Of a DNA stretch of 64,000 bases, positions 7,757 through 17,428 are shown one piece after another. Below the pieces are notes generated by a model. That model searched no databases, was not told where the DNA came from, and worked only from the letters and a program-made list of their open reading frames with translations. A program made the position numbers and the translations under genes. The DNA is from JAHEKB01 sp049115575 (GTDB lineage: Bacteria; Bacteroidota; Bacteroidia; NS11-12g; UBA9320), in NCBI GenBank assembly GCA_049115575.1, contig JAGDZU010000002.1:62001-126000 (forward strand), given 5' to 3'. Each line of letters opens with the position of its first letter. The stretch's first letter is position 1.

Positions 7757-9559
7757 TTAGGGAATAAGTGTTGACCGAAGCTTTTCGTATTTCTTGCGTG
7801 CTTCAACCACATACAGACTTGAATTATAATCGAGAATCAATTTTTCGTATAGGCTAAGGGCAGATTTTTGATCACCCATAACATCTAGATACAATTCTGC
7901 AGCTTGAAACAATGCGTTGTCAGCAAGAATGTCATATGAGTAGTTGGTATAGATTTCATTATAAAGTTTCAGCGCTTCATCAAAGTTTTTCTTTTTAACC
8001 ATGAGCCGGGCTTTCAGGTAAAGCACTTCATCTTCTAGGCTGTGATTAGGATATAGAACAGGCAGAATATCAAGCACATCCATGCACTCTTTCAAGCGAT
8101 TCTGGAAAAGTAAAAATTCGGCATGCGCAAATTCTGTCATTGCGTCATAGGAGGTATCCAGGCCTACATTGTCCTGTATATGAAGGGCCAAATCAAGTGC
8201 ATTATTAGAAATGAGTTGAGAGGTTGCAGCTTTTAGAATGTCTAATTGGTCTTTGGCCCATTCAAAATCACCGAGAAAGTAGGAGAGGCGAGCACTTCTG
8301 AATTTAGCTTCTTGACCAAGTGCATCTTCCTTGAACTCCTTATCCACTTGTCCGTATAACAATTTAGCCTCCCAAACTTCACCTTTAATAAGGTAAGCAT
8401 CTGCTAGTAATAGTTTTGACTCACCTGCGAAATCAACACCCAAGTTTCTGATTTGCAACAACTCAGATAATATTGAAATGCCTTTGTCTGTTTCATAAAT
8501 GTGGAATAGATAGAGCTCAGCAAGCCTTTTCATGCTTAAAGATGTCCCTCTTGAATATCCAAAATCATTTAGGAAAGTCTCATACTCACTAATTAGATTC
8601 ATTTTTCGCTCCAAAGAAGTATTCAGCTTGGAGGAAATATTTAGAAAAGAAGCATTTAAGAATCCTACTCTACCGTCTATATAGTACCTGGAATTGCGAC
8701 CTTTATCTATGAGCTCCTGGTAGCATAAAGAAGCGATATCGTATGCTTCATTGTTAACACAAATTTGCCCTAAATTTAGAAGCCTTTGACCACCTTCGTT
8801 ATGTCTTAAATCCATAGCCTTAGCTTGCCTAAATGCTGCGCTAAACTTTTTCTGTTCCAAATAAATTTGCATTAATAATTCGTCGAATGCACCAATGCCT
8901 GGGTTTTTCTGACTGTAGACTAAAGTTTGTTGCTGAATATAGTCTGCGGACTCTTCCTTTTCTAGCATTCTACTAAATTGATATGCCACACTCTTCATCC
9001 TTCGGGGTTCAGCTTTAATAACTTCGAGGCCGATATCAGTTGCCTTTTGATACTCTCCGGTGTTGCGGTACATATTCATCAAGCTCATCCAAAAGTATTT
9101 AAGACCATGTTCATCGGACCCCGCCTCAAAACATTTAATAGCCCATTGAGTATATTGCCTTTTAAGAAAAGCTTGTGCCAAATGAGAAATTTGATATTGA
9201 TCTTTTTTATACTCGTTAATGAGTTTCTCAAAATGTGATTCAGCCATTTCTCCCTTGCTCATCTGATCATATACATATCCTAAATCAACTTTATAGTTAA
9301 GTGATTTTGGGTTTTTCTTGATCATTTTTTTAACCAGAGAAGTACTTTCTTTTATGTTGTTTAAAGCTATAAGACTGTTTAAATAGTTTTCATAAATATA
9401 TACGGAGGATGGTTTTGTTTTATGAAGCCTTTTATAGAGAACTACGGCTTTTTCATAATCTCCCGAATTATAATAATGAGCAGCAAGTTCTTCGTCGCTG
9501 CTTTGTGCAGCTACCTGAAATAGAAAAAGTGTAAATAGGCTGATTAGTAGAACTCTCAC
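7757..9559 (-). CDS. exported TPR-repeat protein
   Basis: 600 residues. Signal peptide at 1-18 (LLISLFTLFLFQVAAQ). The rest is nearly all helix-turn-helix tetratricopeptide units, for example AAHYYNSGDYEKAVVLYKRL near the start and ALKLYNEIYTNY near the end. TPR proteins act as protein-binding scaffolds; with a signal peptide this one should be periplasmic. No catalytic domain seen. Preceded by the methyltransferase gene (25-bp gap) and followed by the GT-C-like gene (8-bp gap), so the three probably form one transcript; a scaffold role in a surface-glycan or envelope process is only inference from context. Confidence 0.82.
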   Translation of the reverse strand: MRVLLISLFTLFLFQVAAQSSDEELAAHYYNSGDYEKAVVLYKRLHKTKPSSVYIYENYLNSLIALNNIKESTSLVKKMIKKNPKSLNYKVDLGYVYDQMSKGEMAESHFEKLINEYKKDQYQISHLAQAFLKRQYTQWAIKCFEAGSDEHGLKYFWMSLMNMYRNTGEYQKATDIGLEVIKAEPRRMKSVAYQFSRMLEKEESADYIQQQTLVYSQKNPGIGAFDELLMQIYLEQKKFSAAFRQAKAMDLRHNEGGQRLLNLGQICVNNEAYDIASLCYQELIDKGRNSRYYIDGRVGFLNASFLNISSKLNTSLERKMNLISEYETFLNDFGYSRGTSLSMKRLAELYLFHIYETDKGISILSELLQIRNLGVDFAGESKLLLADAYLIKGEVWEAKLLYGQVDKEFKEDALGQEAKFRSARLSYFLGDFEWAKDQLDILKAATSQLISNNALDLALHIQDNVGLDTSYDAMTEFAHAEFLLFQNRLKECMDVLDILPVLYPNHSLEDEVLYLKARLMVKKKNFDEALKLYNEIYTNYSYDILADNALFQAAELYLDVMGDQKSALSLYEKLILDYNSSLYVVEARKKYEKLRSTLIP

Positions 9560-9584
9560 TGGCTTATGAAAACGTATAATATGA

Positions 9585-10484
9585 TCAAATATTCTTTTTT
9601 AAGACATAGATGATGGAGCTAGACCTCTTTTTATTAAAGAGACTTTGAACATATGACAACAATCCGATATATAAAGTCCAGGGTAAAAAGGTAAAACTCT
9701 TTTTATAACTAGCACTCACCATTGCGTTATAGAAAGGGTCTAAAGGCATTCGTTTGATAGCTTCCAAGCGAAACCCTCTTTTGCGAACAAAAGTCTCAAA
9801 GGTTTTTGGTTCAAAATGCCAGAGGTGCCTAGGCACATCATAAGCACACCAGTACTTGCCATAATATTCACTATCCAAACATTTGTGATTTGGCATGGCG
9901 ATCAGTAATCTTCCATCGTCTTTTAGGAAATGTTCAAAAGCCTCAAAGTATTCATTGTAAGTATAGACATGTTCGAACACATGCCATAAAGATATTATGT
10001 CATATTTGCTGTCAAGTTCTTTGTTAATCAACGACTTAGGCTCATAAGCATTGATGTCAAACTTAGATTTGCATAGTTCGCGAGCTTTTGGGCTTATTTC
10101 AATACCATCTACTCCATATCCGGCACTCTTCATGTGGTTCATGAAATAGCCAGAGGCAGAGCCAACATCCAGTATTCTACCTTCTTTTGTATGTTTTTGA
10201 ATTAAACGGAGTTTCCTGTTGAGCATCCACTTTCTACCAATGTGGTAGAGTTTAAAGATTAAACCTTCCTGCTTATCACTGTGCTCCACATAATCTTCAT
10301 CTTCGTAATAAGCACCAGCTTCTTGCTCGGAAGGTGGATTATCGGTATACCTGAACCTGCAGTTATCACATTCCTTGATGCTAAATTTCTCATGACTTAC
10401 TAAGAAGTCTTCAACTTCAAGCACTGAGCTAAAGCTGGATGCACCACAATTGATGCAATTAAAAAGTTGATTGGTCTGATTCAA
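9585..10484 (-). CDS. class I SAM-dependent methyltransferase with N-terminal zinc-ribbon
   Basis: 299 residues, cytoplasmic. The N-terminus carries a Cys4 zinc-ribbon pattern (Cys10, Cys13, Cys39, Cys42). The Rossmann methyltransferase core follows, with the SAM-binding loop ILDVGSASGYF at about 104-114 and the acidic post-II residue in YDIISLWHVFEH. This architecture is common among Bacteroidota methyltransferases next to glycan or natural-product genes; substrate unknown. Probable first gene of the minus-strand operon with the TPR and GT-C-like genes. Divergent from guaB across a 91-bp gap. Confidence 0.85.
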   Translation of the reverse strand: MNQTNQLFNCINCGASSFSSVLEVEDFLVSHEKFSIKECDNCRFRYTDNPPSEQEAGAYYEDEDYVEHSDKQEGLIFKLYHIGRKWMLNRKLRLIQKHTKEGRILDVGSASGYFMNHMKSAGYGVDGIEISPKARELCKSKFDINAYEPKSLINKELDSKYDIISLWHVFEHVYTYNEYFEAFEHFLKDDGRLLIAMPNHKCLDSEYYGKYWCAYDVPRHLWHFEPKTFETFVRKRGFRLEAIKRMPLDPFYNAMVSASYKKSFTFLPWTLYIGLLSYVQSLFNKKRSSSIIYVLKKNI

Positions 10485-10532
10485 AGCGATTTGGCAAAGT
10501 AAATTAAATTAGGCGATAAGCTTCAAGAAGGC

Positions 10533-10540
10533 TAGTTTTG
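10533..10540 (+). promoter_or_regulatory. candidate guaB promoter (-7 element)
   Basis: TAGTTTTG fits the Bacteroidota -7 consensus TAnnTTTG and ends 35 bp before the guaB ATG. No convincing -33 TTTG was found at the expected 19-21 bp spacing, so support is partial. Confidence 0.42.
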
Positions 10541-10575
10541 TGCGGCAAATAAATTAAGCTCTAATTTTATTTGCA

Positions 10576-12048
10576 ATGGCACAACCCAACTCATCCAAAA
10601 TTTCTTATCAAGGTCTCACCTTTGATGACGTTTTAGTTCTTCCAAGATACTCTGAACTTCTTCCTAGAGATACTCAAACAAAGACACAACTTACTCGTAA
10701 TCTGTCTATTAATATACCTATTGTATCGGCTGCAATGGACACAGTTACAGAAGCAAATCTCGCAATAGCCATAGCGCGCGAAGGCGGAATTGGAATCATT
10801 CATAAAAATATGAGCATAGAAGCTCAAGCGGCACAAGTGCGAAAAGTGAAGCGTTCTGAAAGCGGAATGATAAAAGATCCGATTACTTTAAAGGCGGATA
10901 ATACTTTGGCTGATGCATTGAATGTGATGAAAGAAAATAGAATAGGAGGTATTCCTGTTACAGACGACCATGGAATATTAGTGGGAATTATTACAAATAG
11001 AGATTTGAGATTTCAGTCAAACCTAGGAACTCCAATTTCGGATGTAATGACTACGGATAATCTTATCACAACAGACGAAGACACAGACTTAACTAAAGCA
11101 GAAGCCATACTCCAGGAGTATAAAATAGAGAAACTACCTGTTGTAGACAGCAACAACAAGCTATTGGGCTTAATTACATATAAAGATATTCAGAAAGTTA
11201 GCTATCATCCAAACGCGTGTAAAGACAGGGAAGGAAGATTAATGGTTGGTGCTGCGGTTGGGGTTACGGCCGATACTATCAATAGAGTTAGGAGCTTGGT
11301 GGAAGAAGAAGTTGATGTAGTTGCGATTGACACTGCACATGGCCATTCCAAATTTGTGGTAGCAGAACTTAAAAAAGTAAAGGCAGAATTTCCTAACTTA
11401 CAAGTTATAGTAGGAAATGTTGCCACAGGTGATGCTGCCAAGTATTTGGCTGACAATGGAGCTGATGCGGTAAAGGTTGGAGTAGGCCCTGGATCCATTT
11501 GCACAACCAGAATTATTGCGGGCATTGGAGTCCCACAACTCAGCGCCATTGTTGAATGTGCAGAAGCCTTAAAAGGAACAGGAGTTCCAGTTATTGCTGA
11601 TGGAGGGATTAGATATAGTGGAGACTTGGTTAAAGCAATAGTGGCTGGAGCAAGCTCAATTATGGCCGGAAGCATGTTTGCTGGTACGGAAGAAAGTCCT
11701 GGAGAAACTTCATTTTATGAAGGCAGAAAAGTAAAATCATACAGAGGCATGGGTTCTATTGAAGCCATGAAACAAGGCTCGAGCGATAGATATTTTCAAG
11801 ATGCCGAGGCGGAGATTGCTAAATTGGTACCTGAAGGAATAGTTGGAACGGTACCATTCAAAGGGCATTTATCCGAGGTGGTATATCAACATATTGGAGG
11901 CCTTAGAGCGGGAATGGGTTATACAGGTTCGCGTACAATAGAGGATCTGCAAGGTGCAAGCTTCACTCAAATCACAAATTCAGGCATGCGTGAGAGTCAC
12001 CCACACGATGTGACGATTACTAAAGAAGCACCTAATTATAGCAGGTAG
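10576..12048 (+). CDS. guaB: inosine-5'-monophosphate dehydrogenase
   Basis: Oxidises IMP to XMP with NAD+, the first committed step of GMP synthesis, in the cytoplasm. 490 residues, standard length. Seen: N-terminal TIM-barrel strands with SAAMDTVTE, two CBS domains inserted at about 97-205, the substrate loop GPGSICTTR with catalytic Cys309, the GGIRYSGD phosphate-binding segment, and the mobile flap with GMGSIEAM and YRGMG. Single gene, divergent from the methyltransferase operon and convergent with the GT-C-like gene at 12290. One of several nucleotide-synthesis genes in the window. Confidence 0.98.
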   Translation: MAQPNSSKISYQGLTFDDVLVLPRYSELLPRDTQTKTQLTRNLSINIPIVSAAMDTVTEANLAIAIAREGGIGIIHKNMSIEAQAAQVRKVKRSESGMIKDPITLKADNTLADALNVMKENRIGGIPVTDDHGILVGIITNRDLRFQSNLGTPISDVMTTDNLITTDEDTDLTKAEAILQEYKIEKLPVVDSNNKLLGLITYKDIQKVSYHPNACKDREGRLMVGAAVGVTADTINRVRSLVEEEVDVVAIDTAHGHSKFVVAELKKVKAEFPNLQVIVGNVATGDAAKYLADNGADAVKVGVGPGSICTTRIIAGIGVPQLSAIVECAEALKGTGVPVIADGGIRYSGDLVKAIVAGASSIMAGSMFAGTEESPGETSFYEGRKVKSYRGMGSIEAMKQGSSDRYFQDAEAEIAKLVPEGIVGTVPFKGHLSEVVYQHIGGLRAGMGYTGSRTIEDLQGASFTQITNSGMRESHPHDVTITKEAPNYSR

Positions 12049-12289
12049 GGAAGGCAGGAGCAAATCCACACGTACCAATGGTTAATTGTGAATTATTAAT
12101 TAAACCGTTTGGCCCATTTATAAGTCTTTTAGACACGCGCAAGTGCTACATTTTGTGGAAATTGTAGGAATTCATAGAAATTTATAATTTTCCCCTGGGG
12201 TAATGGGGAACCCAATGTGCATTGGAAATGATGATTCATTAACCCTAAATTCCAATCAATTAATCCTTTTATTCCAATAGCTTAGTGAA
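12049..12289. other. convergent intergenic region with small inverted repeats
   Basis: 241 bp between guaB and the opposing membrane-protein gene, the widest gap between convergent genes here. It contains two short inverted repeats: TTCCCC (12190-12195) with GGGGAA (12205-12210), and CCAATG (12212-12217) with CATTGG (12220-12225). Neither is followed by a T-run on either strand, so they are weak candidates for terminators. No ORF or RNA gene recognised. Confidence 0.3.
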
Positions 12290-13609
12290 CTACTCTCCCT
12301 CTTCCATGGCTTTCTTGTAGTCTGGATGGACGAGCAATTCTTGAAAATCGCTTGGTGGTTTGTCTTTCAAGAAAATAGACCAATAAGCCTTTTTGCTCAT
12401 ACTGTCCCAATGGAGCATTCCCAAAGTATACTGCCATGTTTGATTGAGGTTAAGGATTAGCACAAATAGGAAAGTCGCCAAAAACGGGATTCGTTTCCAC
12501 CATTTCATCTTTAGCACCCACCCAACAAATCCTCCTAGCCCAACTAACAGCAAGGGATAAGTGTCTATCATTACCCTGCTTCCAAAGCTTCCACCATACC
12601 ACCAACACCACCAGCTAAAGACCACAAACACAAAAAGAGGAAGTATAATAATCAATGGTCGTTTTAAACCTCTAAAGGATTTGTTTACAAAAAGCCCAAC
12701 AATGGCCAAAAACATAAGAGGGGTATAAAGCAGCCAGCCTTTTCTGTAACTGAACAAGCCATCCATAAAGTGGGATTTTGCAAAGAAAAACCCTTCTTGA
12801 TCATAGGAGTAAAACAAGAAGCTTCCTGTGGCATATTTCCAATAAGCAAACTGAGGAAACCAAGGAATTAGAAAAGCAACTATTAGAATCAACCAATTGA
12901 CGGGCCTTTTCAATATCTCTAATGTTTTGCCTTTTCTCTCCTTTTGCAGGCCATATAGAATTGGAAACAAGCATAGAATAGCATTTGTTGGCCTTACCAA
13001 AACTATCAACCCCACCGTGAAAGCTAATAGAAATATCGATTTCTTATTTGCTCCATTTTTAAAGATGGATAAGCTAATTAGGTATAATAAAGTAATGAGC
13101 AAAAAGCTATATGGGTGACTCAAACCAGGAGCTCCTGCTATATAGTAGAGCAAATTACTTCCAGCATAAAGCAAAATCAATGAAACAGCTGCGACCTGGT
13201 CTGTAAACAACCTCATACACAACAACCAACAAAGGACTAGACCCATAACACCAAATAGCAGGGTGTTTATATTCAAAGCCATTTGATATGGTTTCGAGAA
13301 ACCATTGGCATTATAATCTGTAAAGTTTTTGGTGTACCAGTGAGCTGGAAGAAATGTAGGCAGATAGAAGTATGATAAACCTACGCTCATTTTCTGGAAC
13401 ACGGTATCACCTCTTGTATTTACCCATAAATGATCAATGGGCTCATCTTGTGGTAACTCATAACGGTATTCAAACTGAAAGTCATCATATATAAATGCGG
13501 CTGGCAAATAGGAATAATAAGAGGTGATATCGTGAATAATAGACCTATTAGTGCGCCATGTTCCAACTCTATAAGATTGCTGCGCCAAAAGGATAATCAA
13601 CAACAGCAC
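12290..13609 (-). CDS. polytopic membrane protein, GT-C glycosyltransferase-like
   Basis: 439 residues with around ten membrane segments. The loop after the first helix contains DITSYYSYLPA (about 26-36), an acidic motif placed as in GT-C glycosyltransferases; proteins with this opening are frequent in Bacteroidota and are usually annotated as membrane mannosyl- or glycosyltransferase-like. Start: a GTG at 13609; only non-standard codons lie upstream before a stop, so the first helix may be slightly longer than predicted. The upstream methyltransferase gene ends 34 bp away, and both may share a transcript with thiN. Substrate unknown. Confidence 0.65.
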   Translation of the reverse strand: MLLLIILLAQQSYRVGTWRTNRSIIHDITSYYSYLPAAFIYDDFQFEYRYELPQDEPIDHLWVNTRGDTVFQKMSVGLSYFYLPTFLPAHWYTKNFTDYNANGFSKPYQMALNINTLLFGVMGLVLCWLLCMRLFTDQVAAVSLILLYAGSNLLYYIAGAPGLSHPYSFLLITLLYLISLSIFKNGANKKSIFLLAFTVGLIVLVRPTNAILCLFPILYGLQKERKGKTLEILKRPVNWLILIVAFLIPWFPQFAYWKYATGSFLFYSYDQEGFFFAKSHFMDGLFSYRKGWLLYTPLMFLAIVGLFVNKSFRGLKRPLIIILPLFVFVVFSWWCWWYGGSFGSRVMIDTYPLLLVGLGGFVGWVLKMKWWKRIPFLATFLFVLILNLNQTWQYTLGMLHWDSMSKKAYWSIFLKDKPPSDFQELLVHPDYKKAMEEGE

Positions 13610-13643
13610 TGTGGCAGCAGATAAAGGATATGTTTTTATTAGT

Positions 13644-14690
13644 TTAATAGACTATGCTGAAAGAGGGTTGAATTTCATGTTTTCCAGTAAAAGCGGCAAA
13701 TAAATTTACTATTCCCAAAGGAACTCGTTTAAAAACAGTCCGCGCCCCTGCAACATTATATTCAGGGTATGTAAATTTTAAAGGGATGCTACCTGCATAA
13801 AGTTGATAGTCTTTCTTTGATAAAGTTCGTTCTGCCCAATTCCCAGTGTTAGGATCGCAGGTATTGGAATAAAGACATTTATTGTGATGATTTGGCAACA
13901 CACCGTTCACTACATATTGCTTAATATCAGCACTTATAAGCCCTCTAGTTAAAGCTGTAATTTCATGTAGTTTTTCTTCACTGTAATCTGGGCGAAGCTT
14001 GCTAATAATATCTATTCGCTGATTGAAATACGGTTTTCGGCTATCTCTATCTTTTATAGATTTGGCTGTGTTCCCTTCAAATTCTGCCATTTTGTGTATT
14101 CTCTTAAACTCATTTCTCCTGAGCCAAGAATTTAATACGGCGGCTGTATTGTGAACATTGGTTTTGGCTTTAGAGCTTTGTTTGAAGAATGTTTCAAGAT
14201 TATATATATGCTCAATTACGTCTCGGCTGCACAACAGGCTCTCGTTGGTAAGTTGATCTACATGTTCTTCTAGGCCCCCAACGAGGTACGTAATATTAGT
14301 TAAACCCATTTGAGAATTTAGCAGTTCTGCGCTTTTTGCACTTACAGGGTCCACATCTACGTAAACCACAGCTTTATTTGGATACAAGAAGGCAAAGAGA
14401 GCACTATTGAATCCAATCCCACCTCCCAAATCAACAATCTGCTTGTACTCCTCAATTGGCAATGCATTTTCTAATAGGTGTATGCCCAAGTAAATATTGT
14501 AATTGATTTTCTCTAAATATGTTTCAAAGTAGGATTTGTTATATGAGTCTAAATCAATGGTATTGAGCTGAATGTACCTCTTCTTAAAATCTTTAATCTT
14601 CATTGTATAATGCGATTTAATAGGCATCCGGTCAGCCCCTGAACCGGTAAACTCATGTATTTCGCTAAGCTGACTCATCTCTACTTTCAA
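13644..14690 (-). CDS. class I SAM-dependent methyltransferase-like protein
   Basis: 348 residues, no signal peptide. The SAM-binding loop IVDLGGGIGFN is at about residues 85-95, followed by VVYVDVDPVSAKSAELL (acidic residue binding the ribose) and SRDVIEHIYN, a typical motif IV. The C-terminal 150 residues do not match a methyltransferase family I can name and contain several basic patches. Start: ATG at 14690 overlaps the 3' end of thiN by 26 bp; an in-frame ATG at 14678 is equally possible. Context suggests small-molecule or glycan methylation, unproven. Confidence 0.72.
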   Translation of the reverse strand: MKVEMSQLSEIHEFTGSGADRMPIKSHYTMKIKDFKKRYIQLNTIDLDSYNKSYFETYLEKINYNIYLGIHLLENALPIEEYKQIVDLGGGIGFNSALFAFLYPNKAVVYVDVDPVSAKSAELLNSQMGLTNITYLVGGLEEHVDQLTNESLLCSRDVIEHIYNLETFFKQSSKAKTNVHNTAAVLNSWLRRNEFKRIHKMAEFEGNTAKSIKDRDSRKPYFNQRIDIISKLRPDYSEEKLHEITALTRGLISADIKQYVVNGVLPNHHNKCLYSNTCDPNTGNWAERTLSKKDYQLYAGSIPLKFTYPEYNVAGARTVFKRVPLGIVNLFAAFTGKHEIQPSFSIVY

Positions 14691-15339
14691 TTAAAACTAG
14701 ATGGCCTTTTTTATGGCTAATTTGAACTAATCCTGTAGCTACCACTTTATTGCTAGAACCACTTCTTTTGGCTAACTCCAAAGTTTCGTTGTCCAAAGCA
14801 TATTGTAATCCCTGCGTACTTATTCCTTCAACACGTCCTAAAGGGAGTAAAGACAAAATGCTATTTTCTTCGTAGTGTTTAGAAAAGGAGTCAGGTAAAA
14901 GGTGCGCTTTGCTATGGTTGTCATAGAACACTAAATGCAGATTTGGGTACCTGCCCAACAGACTTAAATTGTTCATCGTATGATCTAGTCTTCTACCGGT
15001 GGCCCACACTATATTAATGTCTGTATATCCAGCTTTAGAAAGCCAATCAATTGCCTTCTCTAAATCTGTAGTTTCCTGTTCTTCAATTTTTATGTACTGC
15101 ACATCTGGCCTACGTTCTGTTGTCTTAATGCTGTCAAAATCACCAATGACCATATCCATCTTTATTTCAAGATTCATTACTCTTTCATAAGCACCATCAA
15201 GGACTACAATAAATGGGCACCACTCTATCAATTGCTTAAGAAGTTGCATGCTGCATTCTTCACCGTTGGCAATGACTAATGCAGGCTCCTGACCTTCAAC
15301 TACAAAATGATGTGATGACATATTGATGCAATATTTCAA
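14665..15339 (-). CDS. thiN: thiamine pyrophosphokinase
   Basis: Transfers pyrophosphate from ATP to thiamine, giving the cofactor TPP, in the cytoplasm. 224 residues. Seen: ALVIANGEECSMQLL near the N-terminus, the catalytic aspartate block VVLDGAYERV and VIGDFDSI, the second block QETTDLEKAIDWL and the VWATGRRLDHTMNNL region, all characteristic of the TPK fold. The ATG at 15339 is followed by another at 15321 (MSSHHFVVEG), which gives a more usual N-terminus. TPP is the cofactor of the fused E1 enzyme at 54478. Overlaps the methyltransferase gene by 26 bp, suggesting coupling. Confidence 0.92.
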   Translation of the reverse strand: MKYCINMSSHHFVVEGQEPALVIANGEECSMQLLKQLIEWCPFIVVLDGAYERVMNLEIKMDMVIGDFDSIKTTERRPDVQYIKIEEQETTDLEKAIDWLSKAGYTDINIVWATGRRLDHTMNNLSLLGRYPNLHLVFYDNHSKAHLLPDSFSKHYEENSILSLLPLGRVEGISTQGLQYALDNETLELAKRSGSSNKVVATGLVQISHKKGHLVLIESRDESA

Positions 15340-15385
15340 ATTATCTTAATAAAACCTATGTATTCCAAGCTTAATTTGTGTTTGG

Positions 15386-17428
15386 ATGAAGAAGCAAATT
15401 CTTTTATGGATGTGGGTGATTCTCACAATGCTAGGGTGTAAAAAAGAGAAATTCATTTACGAGAGCGAATGGCTAACGCCTCTTTTTAAAGCGAGCCTTG
15501 GTGTTGAAGATATAGTAGCCGACAGCCTCATAGCAAAGGATACTGACCAATCACTTGATTTGGTGGTAGAATATGAAGAGACTTTAGATAGCCTACTTGA
15601 TATTCTTGAAGTGCCAGACAGTTTAACCGAGGTTTCTATAAGTTTGACTCAATTGCTGTTGGATGATCGCAAGATTACAGATACCATAACATTGGTTGAA
15701 ATGTATCCACCAGCTATTCTTTTGAATGGTCAGACTACCACTCTTGATGCACAAGACATAACATCAGATCAAGGCACAGAAATAGATGTCACTGAAGAAT
15801 TTTTTCAAACCGCTACTTTTAAAGAAGGCTTTTTAGACCTGAGTATTTATAATGATCTTCCTGTAGATGTAGAACTTATAGAGTTTGAACTGATTAACAA
15901 AAGCGACGGCAGCATCATAATTAGTGATGCATTTAATGATGTTTTGGCATTTGATTCAGCCACCAAAAGCTACGATTTAGCCGGGAAAACGGTAGAGGGG
16001 ATAATGGAAGCCAAATTAAAAAGGGTAAAGACAAAGGCGAGTGTTGGACCTGTGCTTATAGAAGCATTTAAGGGATTACGCTTGCAGTTGTTAGTGTATG
16101 GCTTAAAACCAGAAAGCGCAACAGCAATCTTTCCAGCACAAAGCCTAATTAATAAAGAAGAAGAGACCACTTATAACTTTGGCGGCCCTCAAATTACAGC
16201 TATGAGACTTAGCAAAGGAGAGGTCTTGATGGAGGTATATTCAACTATTGAAGAAGAAATTATTTTGGAATATGAAGTTCCACAAAGTGCTCACTTTGTC
16301 ACGGGTGAAAAAATCTACAAAGAATTTAGGATTCCGCCAGCCAAAGATGGCGTACCTTCTAGAACAGATGAGCGTTTCCCAATTGGTCAATATGAAATCA
16401 TTTACAAAGGGAAAGATGTGAACAACCCGCCCTTTGTAAACACATTCTATAGCATTTTGGATGCGAGAATGGAATACACTGGAGAAGTAAGAAGCCTTTC
16501 ACTTTCAGATAGTATATACATCAAATTTGGCTTAGTGGACGTTGAACCGGAATTAGCCATTGGGGATTTTGGTAAAAAAACATACACGTTTACAGATCCT
16601 CTAGATGTTCCCGTGTTTAGAGACCTAGAAGGTTCTATTAGTTTGGAAGATGCCAGCTTAGATGTGATTTTCGAAAACAGCTTTGGTATAGAAGCCAATA
16701 TAGACATACAAAGCATACAAGGAGTCAATAGCAGAACTGGAAAACAATTGAGTTTAATATCACCAGAGCTTCAACCAACCATTTTCTTGAGAAGGGGAAT
16801 AAACCTAAATACGCATGTTAGACCTTATAGCACAGGAGTTAATCTTAATAAGACCAACTCTAACTTTAAACTATTCCTTGAGAACATCCCAGATAAGATA
16901 CTTCCAGATTTTGATGTAACCACAAGGCCTAATGGTAGCAACAATCTAACGGACTTTGCCTTTTATGATAGTTATCTAAAAACAAAGTTACGTTTACATG
17001 TTCCCATGCATTTTGGCATGGATAGCTTTGGCTTGGTAAAGAAGAAAAGCTTTGATTTAAATGAAGACTTAAGCAATATTAAAAAGGGCAGCTTAAAACT
17101 TATAGTTGACAATGGATTTCCCTGGATTGCTTGGGTTCGTCTTGAATTCCTAGATGAAGATGATCAGGTTTTGTTGAATACTCTAGGAACTAGTGATGAT
17201 GTTGTAGATGCAGGTTTAATTGATCCAGGGACAGGAAAAGTTGGGGACCCGCAAAGATCCAATTTGATTATAGATTTGAGTCAAGAGGATTTGGAGCTAG
17301 TCAATACAGCATCCAAAATAAGAGTGTATGCCTTCTTTAGCACTCCATCTAACCAGAGATATGACATCTTTAGTGATTATAAGTTTGACCTTCAATTGAT
17401 ATCTCAATTTGTATATGAGAGTAATTAG
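15386..17428 (+). CDS. large lipoprotein of unknown function
   Basis: 680 residues. Lipoprotein signal MKKQILLWMWVILTMLGC with lipidated Cys18. The mature protein is acidic and beta-strand-rich, with no catalytic motif I recognise. It contains long stretches alternating hydrophobic and polar residues, for example LKLIVDNGFPWIAWVRLEFL near the C-terminus, as in beta-sandwich proteins. The next gene starts 20 bp before its stop codon, so the two are coupled, and the partner looks like an outer-membrane protein. The pair is probably a surface or outer-membrane assembly module; that is inference from signals and coupling only. Confidence 0.8.
   Translation: MKKQILLWMWVILTMLGCKKEKFIYESEWLTPLFKASLGVEDIVADSLIAKDTDQSLDLVVEYEETLDSLLDILEVPDSLTEVSISLTQLLLDDRKITDTITLVEMYPPAILLNGQTTTLDAQDITSDQGTEIDVTEEFFQTATFKEGFLDLSIYNDLPVDVELIEFELINKSDGSIIISDAFNDVLAFDSATKSYDLAGKTVEGIMEAKLKRVKTKASVGPVLIEAFKGLRLQLLVYGLKPESATAIFPAQSLINKEEETTYNFGGPQITAMRLSKGEVLMEVYSTIEEEIILEYEVPQSAHFVTGEKIYKEFRIPPAKDGVPSRTDERFPIGQYEIIYKGKDVNNPPFVNTFYSILDARMEYTGEVRSLSLSDSIYIKFGLVDVEPELAIGDFGKKTYTFTDPLDVPVFRDLEGSISLEDASLDVIFENSFGIEANIDIQSIQGVNSRTGKQLSLISPELQPTIFLRRGINLNTHVRPYSTGVNLNKTNSNFKLFLENIPDKILPDFDVTTRPNGSNNLTDFAFYDSYLKTKLRLHVPMHFGMDSFGLVKKKSFDLNEDLSNIKKGSLKLIVDNGFPWIAWVRLEFLDEDDQVLLNTLGTSDDVVDAGLIDPGTGKVGDPQRSNLIIDLSQEDLELVNTASKIRVYAFFSTPSNQRYDIFSDYKFDLQLISQFVYESN

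Noticed and set aside
11205..11675. Minus-strand ORF of 156 codons inside guaB
   Set aside because: Antisense to the IMPDH catalytic core, low-complexity composition; shadow.
12190..12225. Terminators after guaB
   Set aside because: The inverted repeats are short and lack T-runs on either strand, so they are listed only as weak features of the gap.
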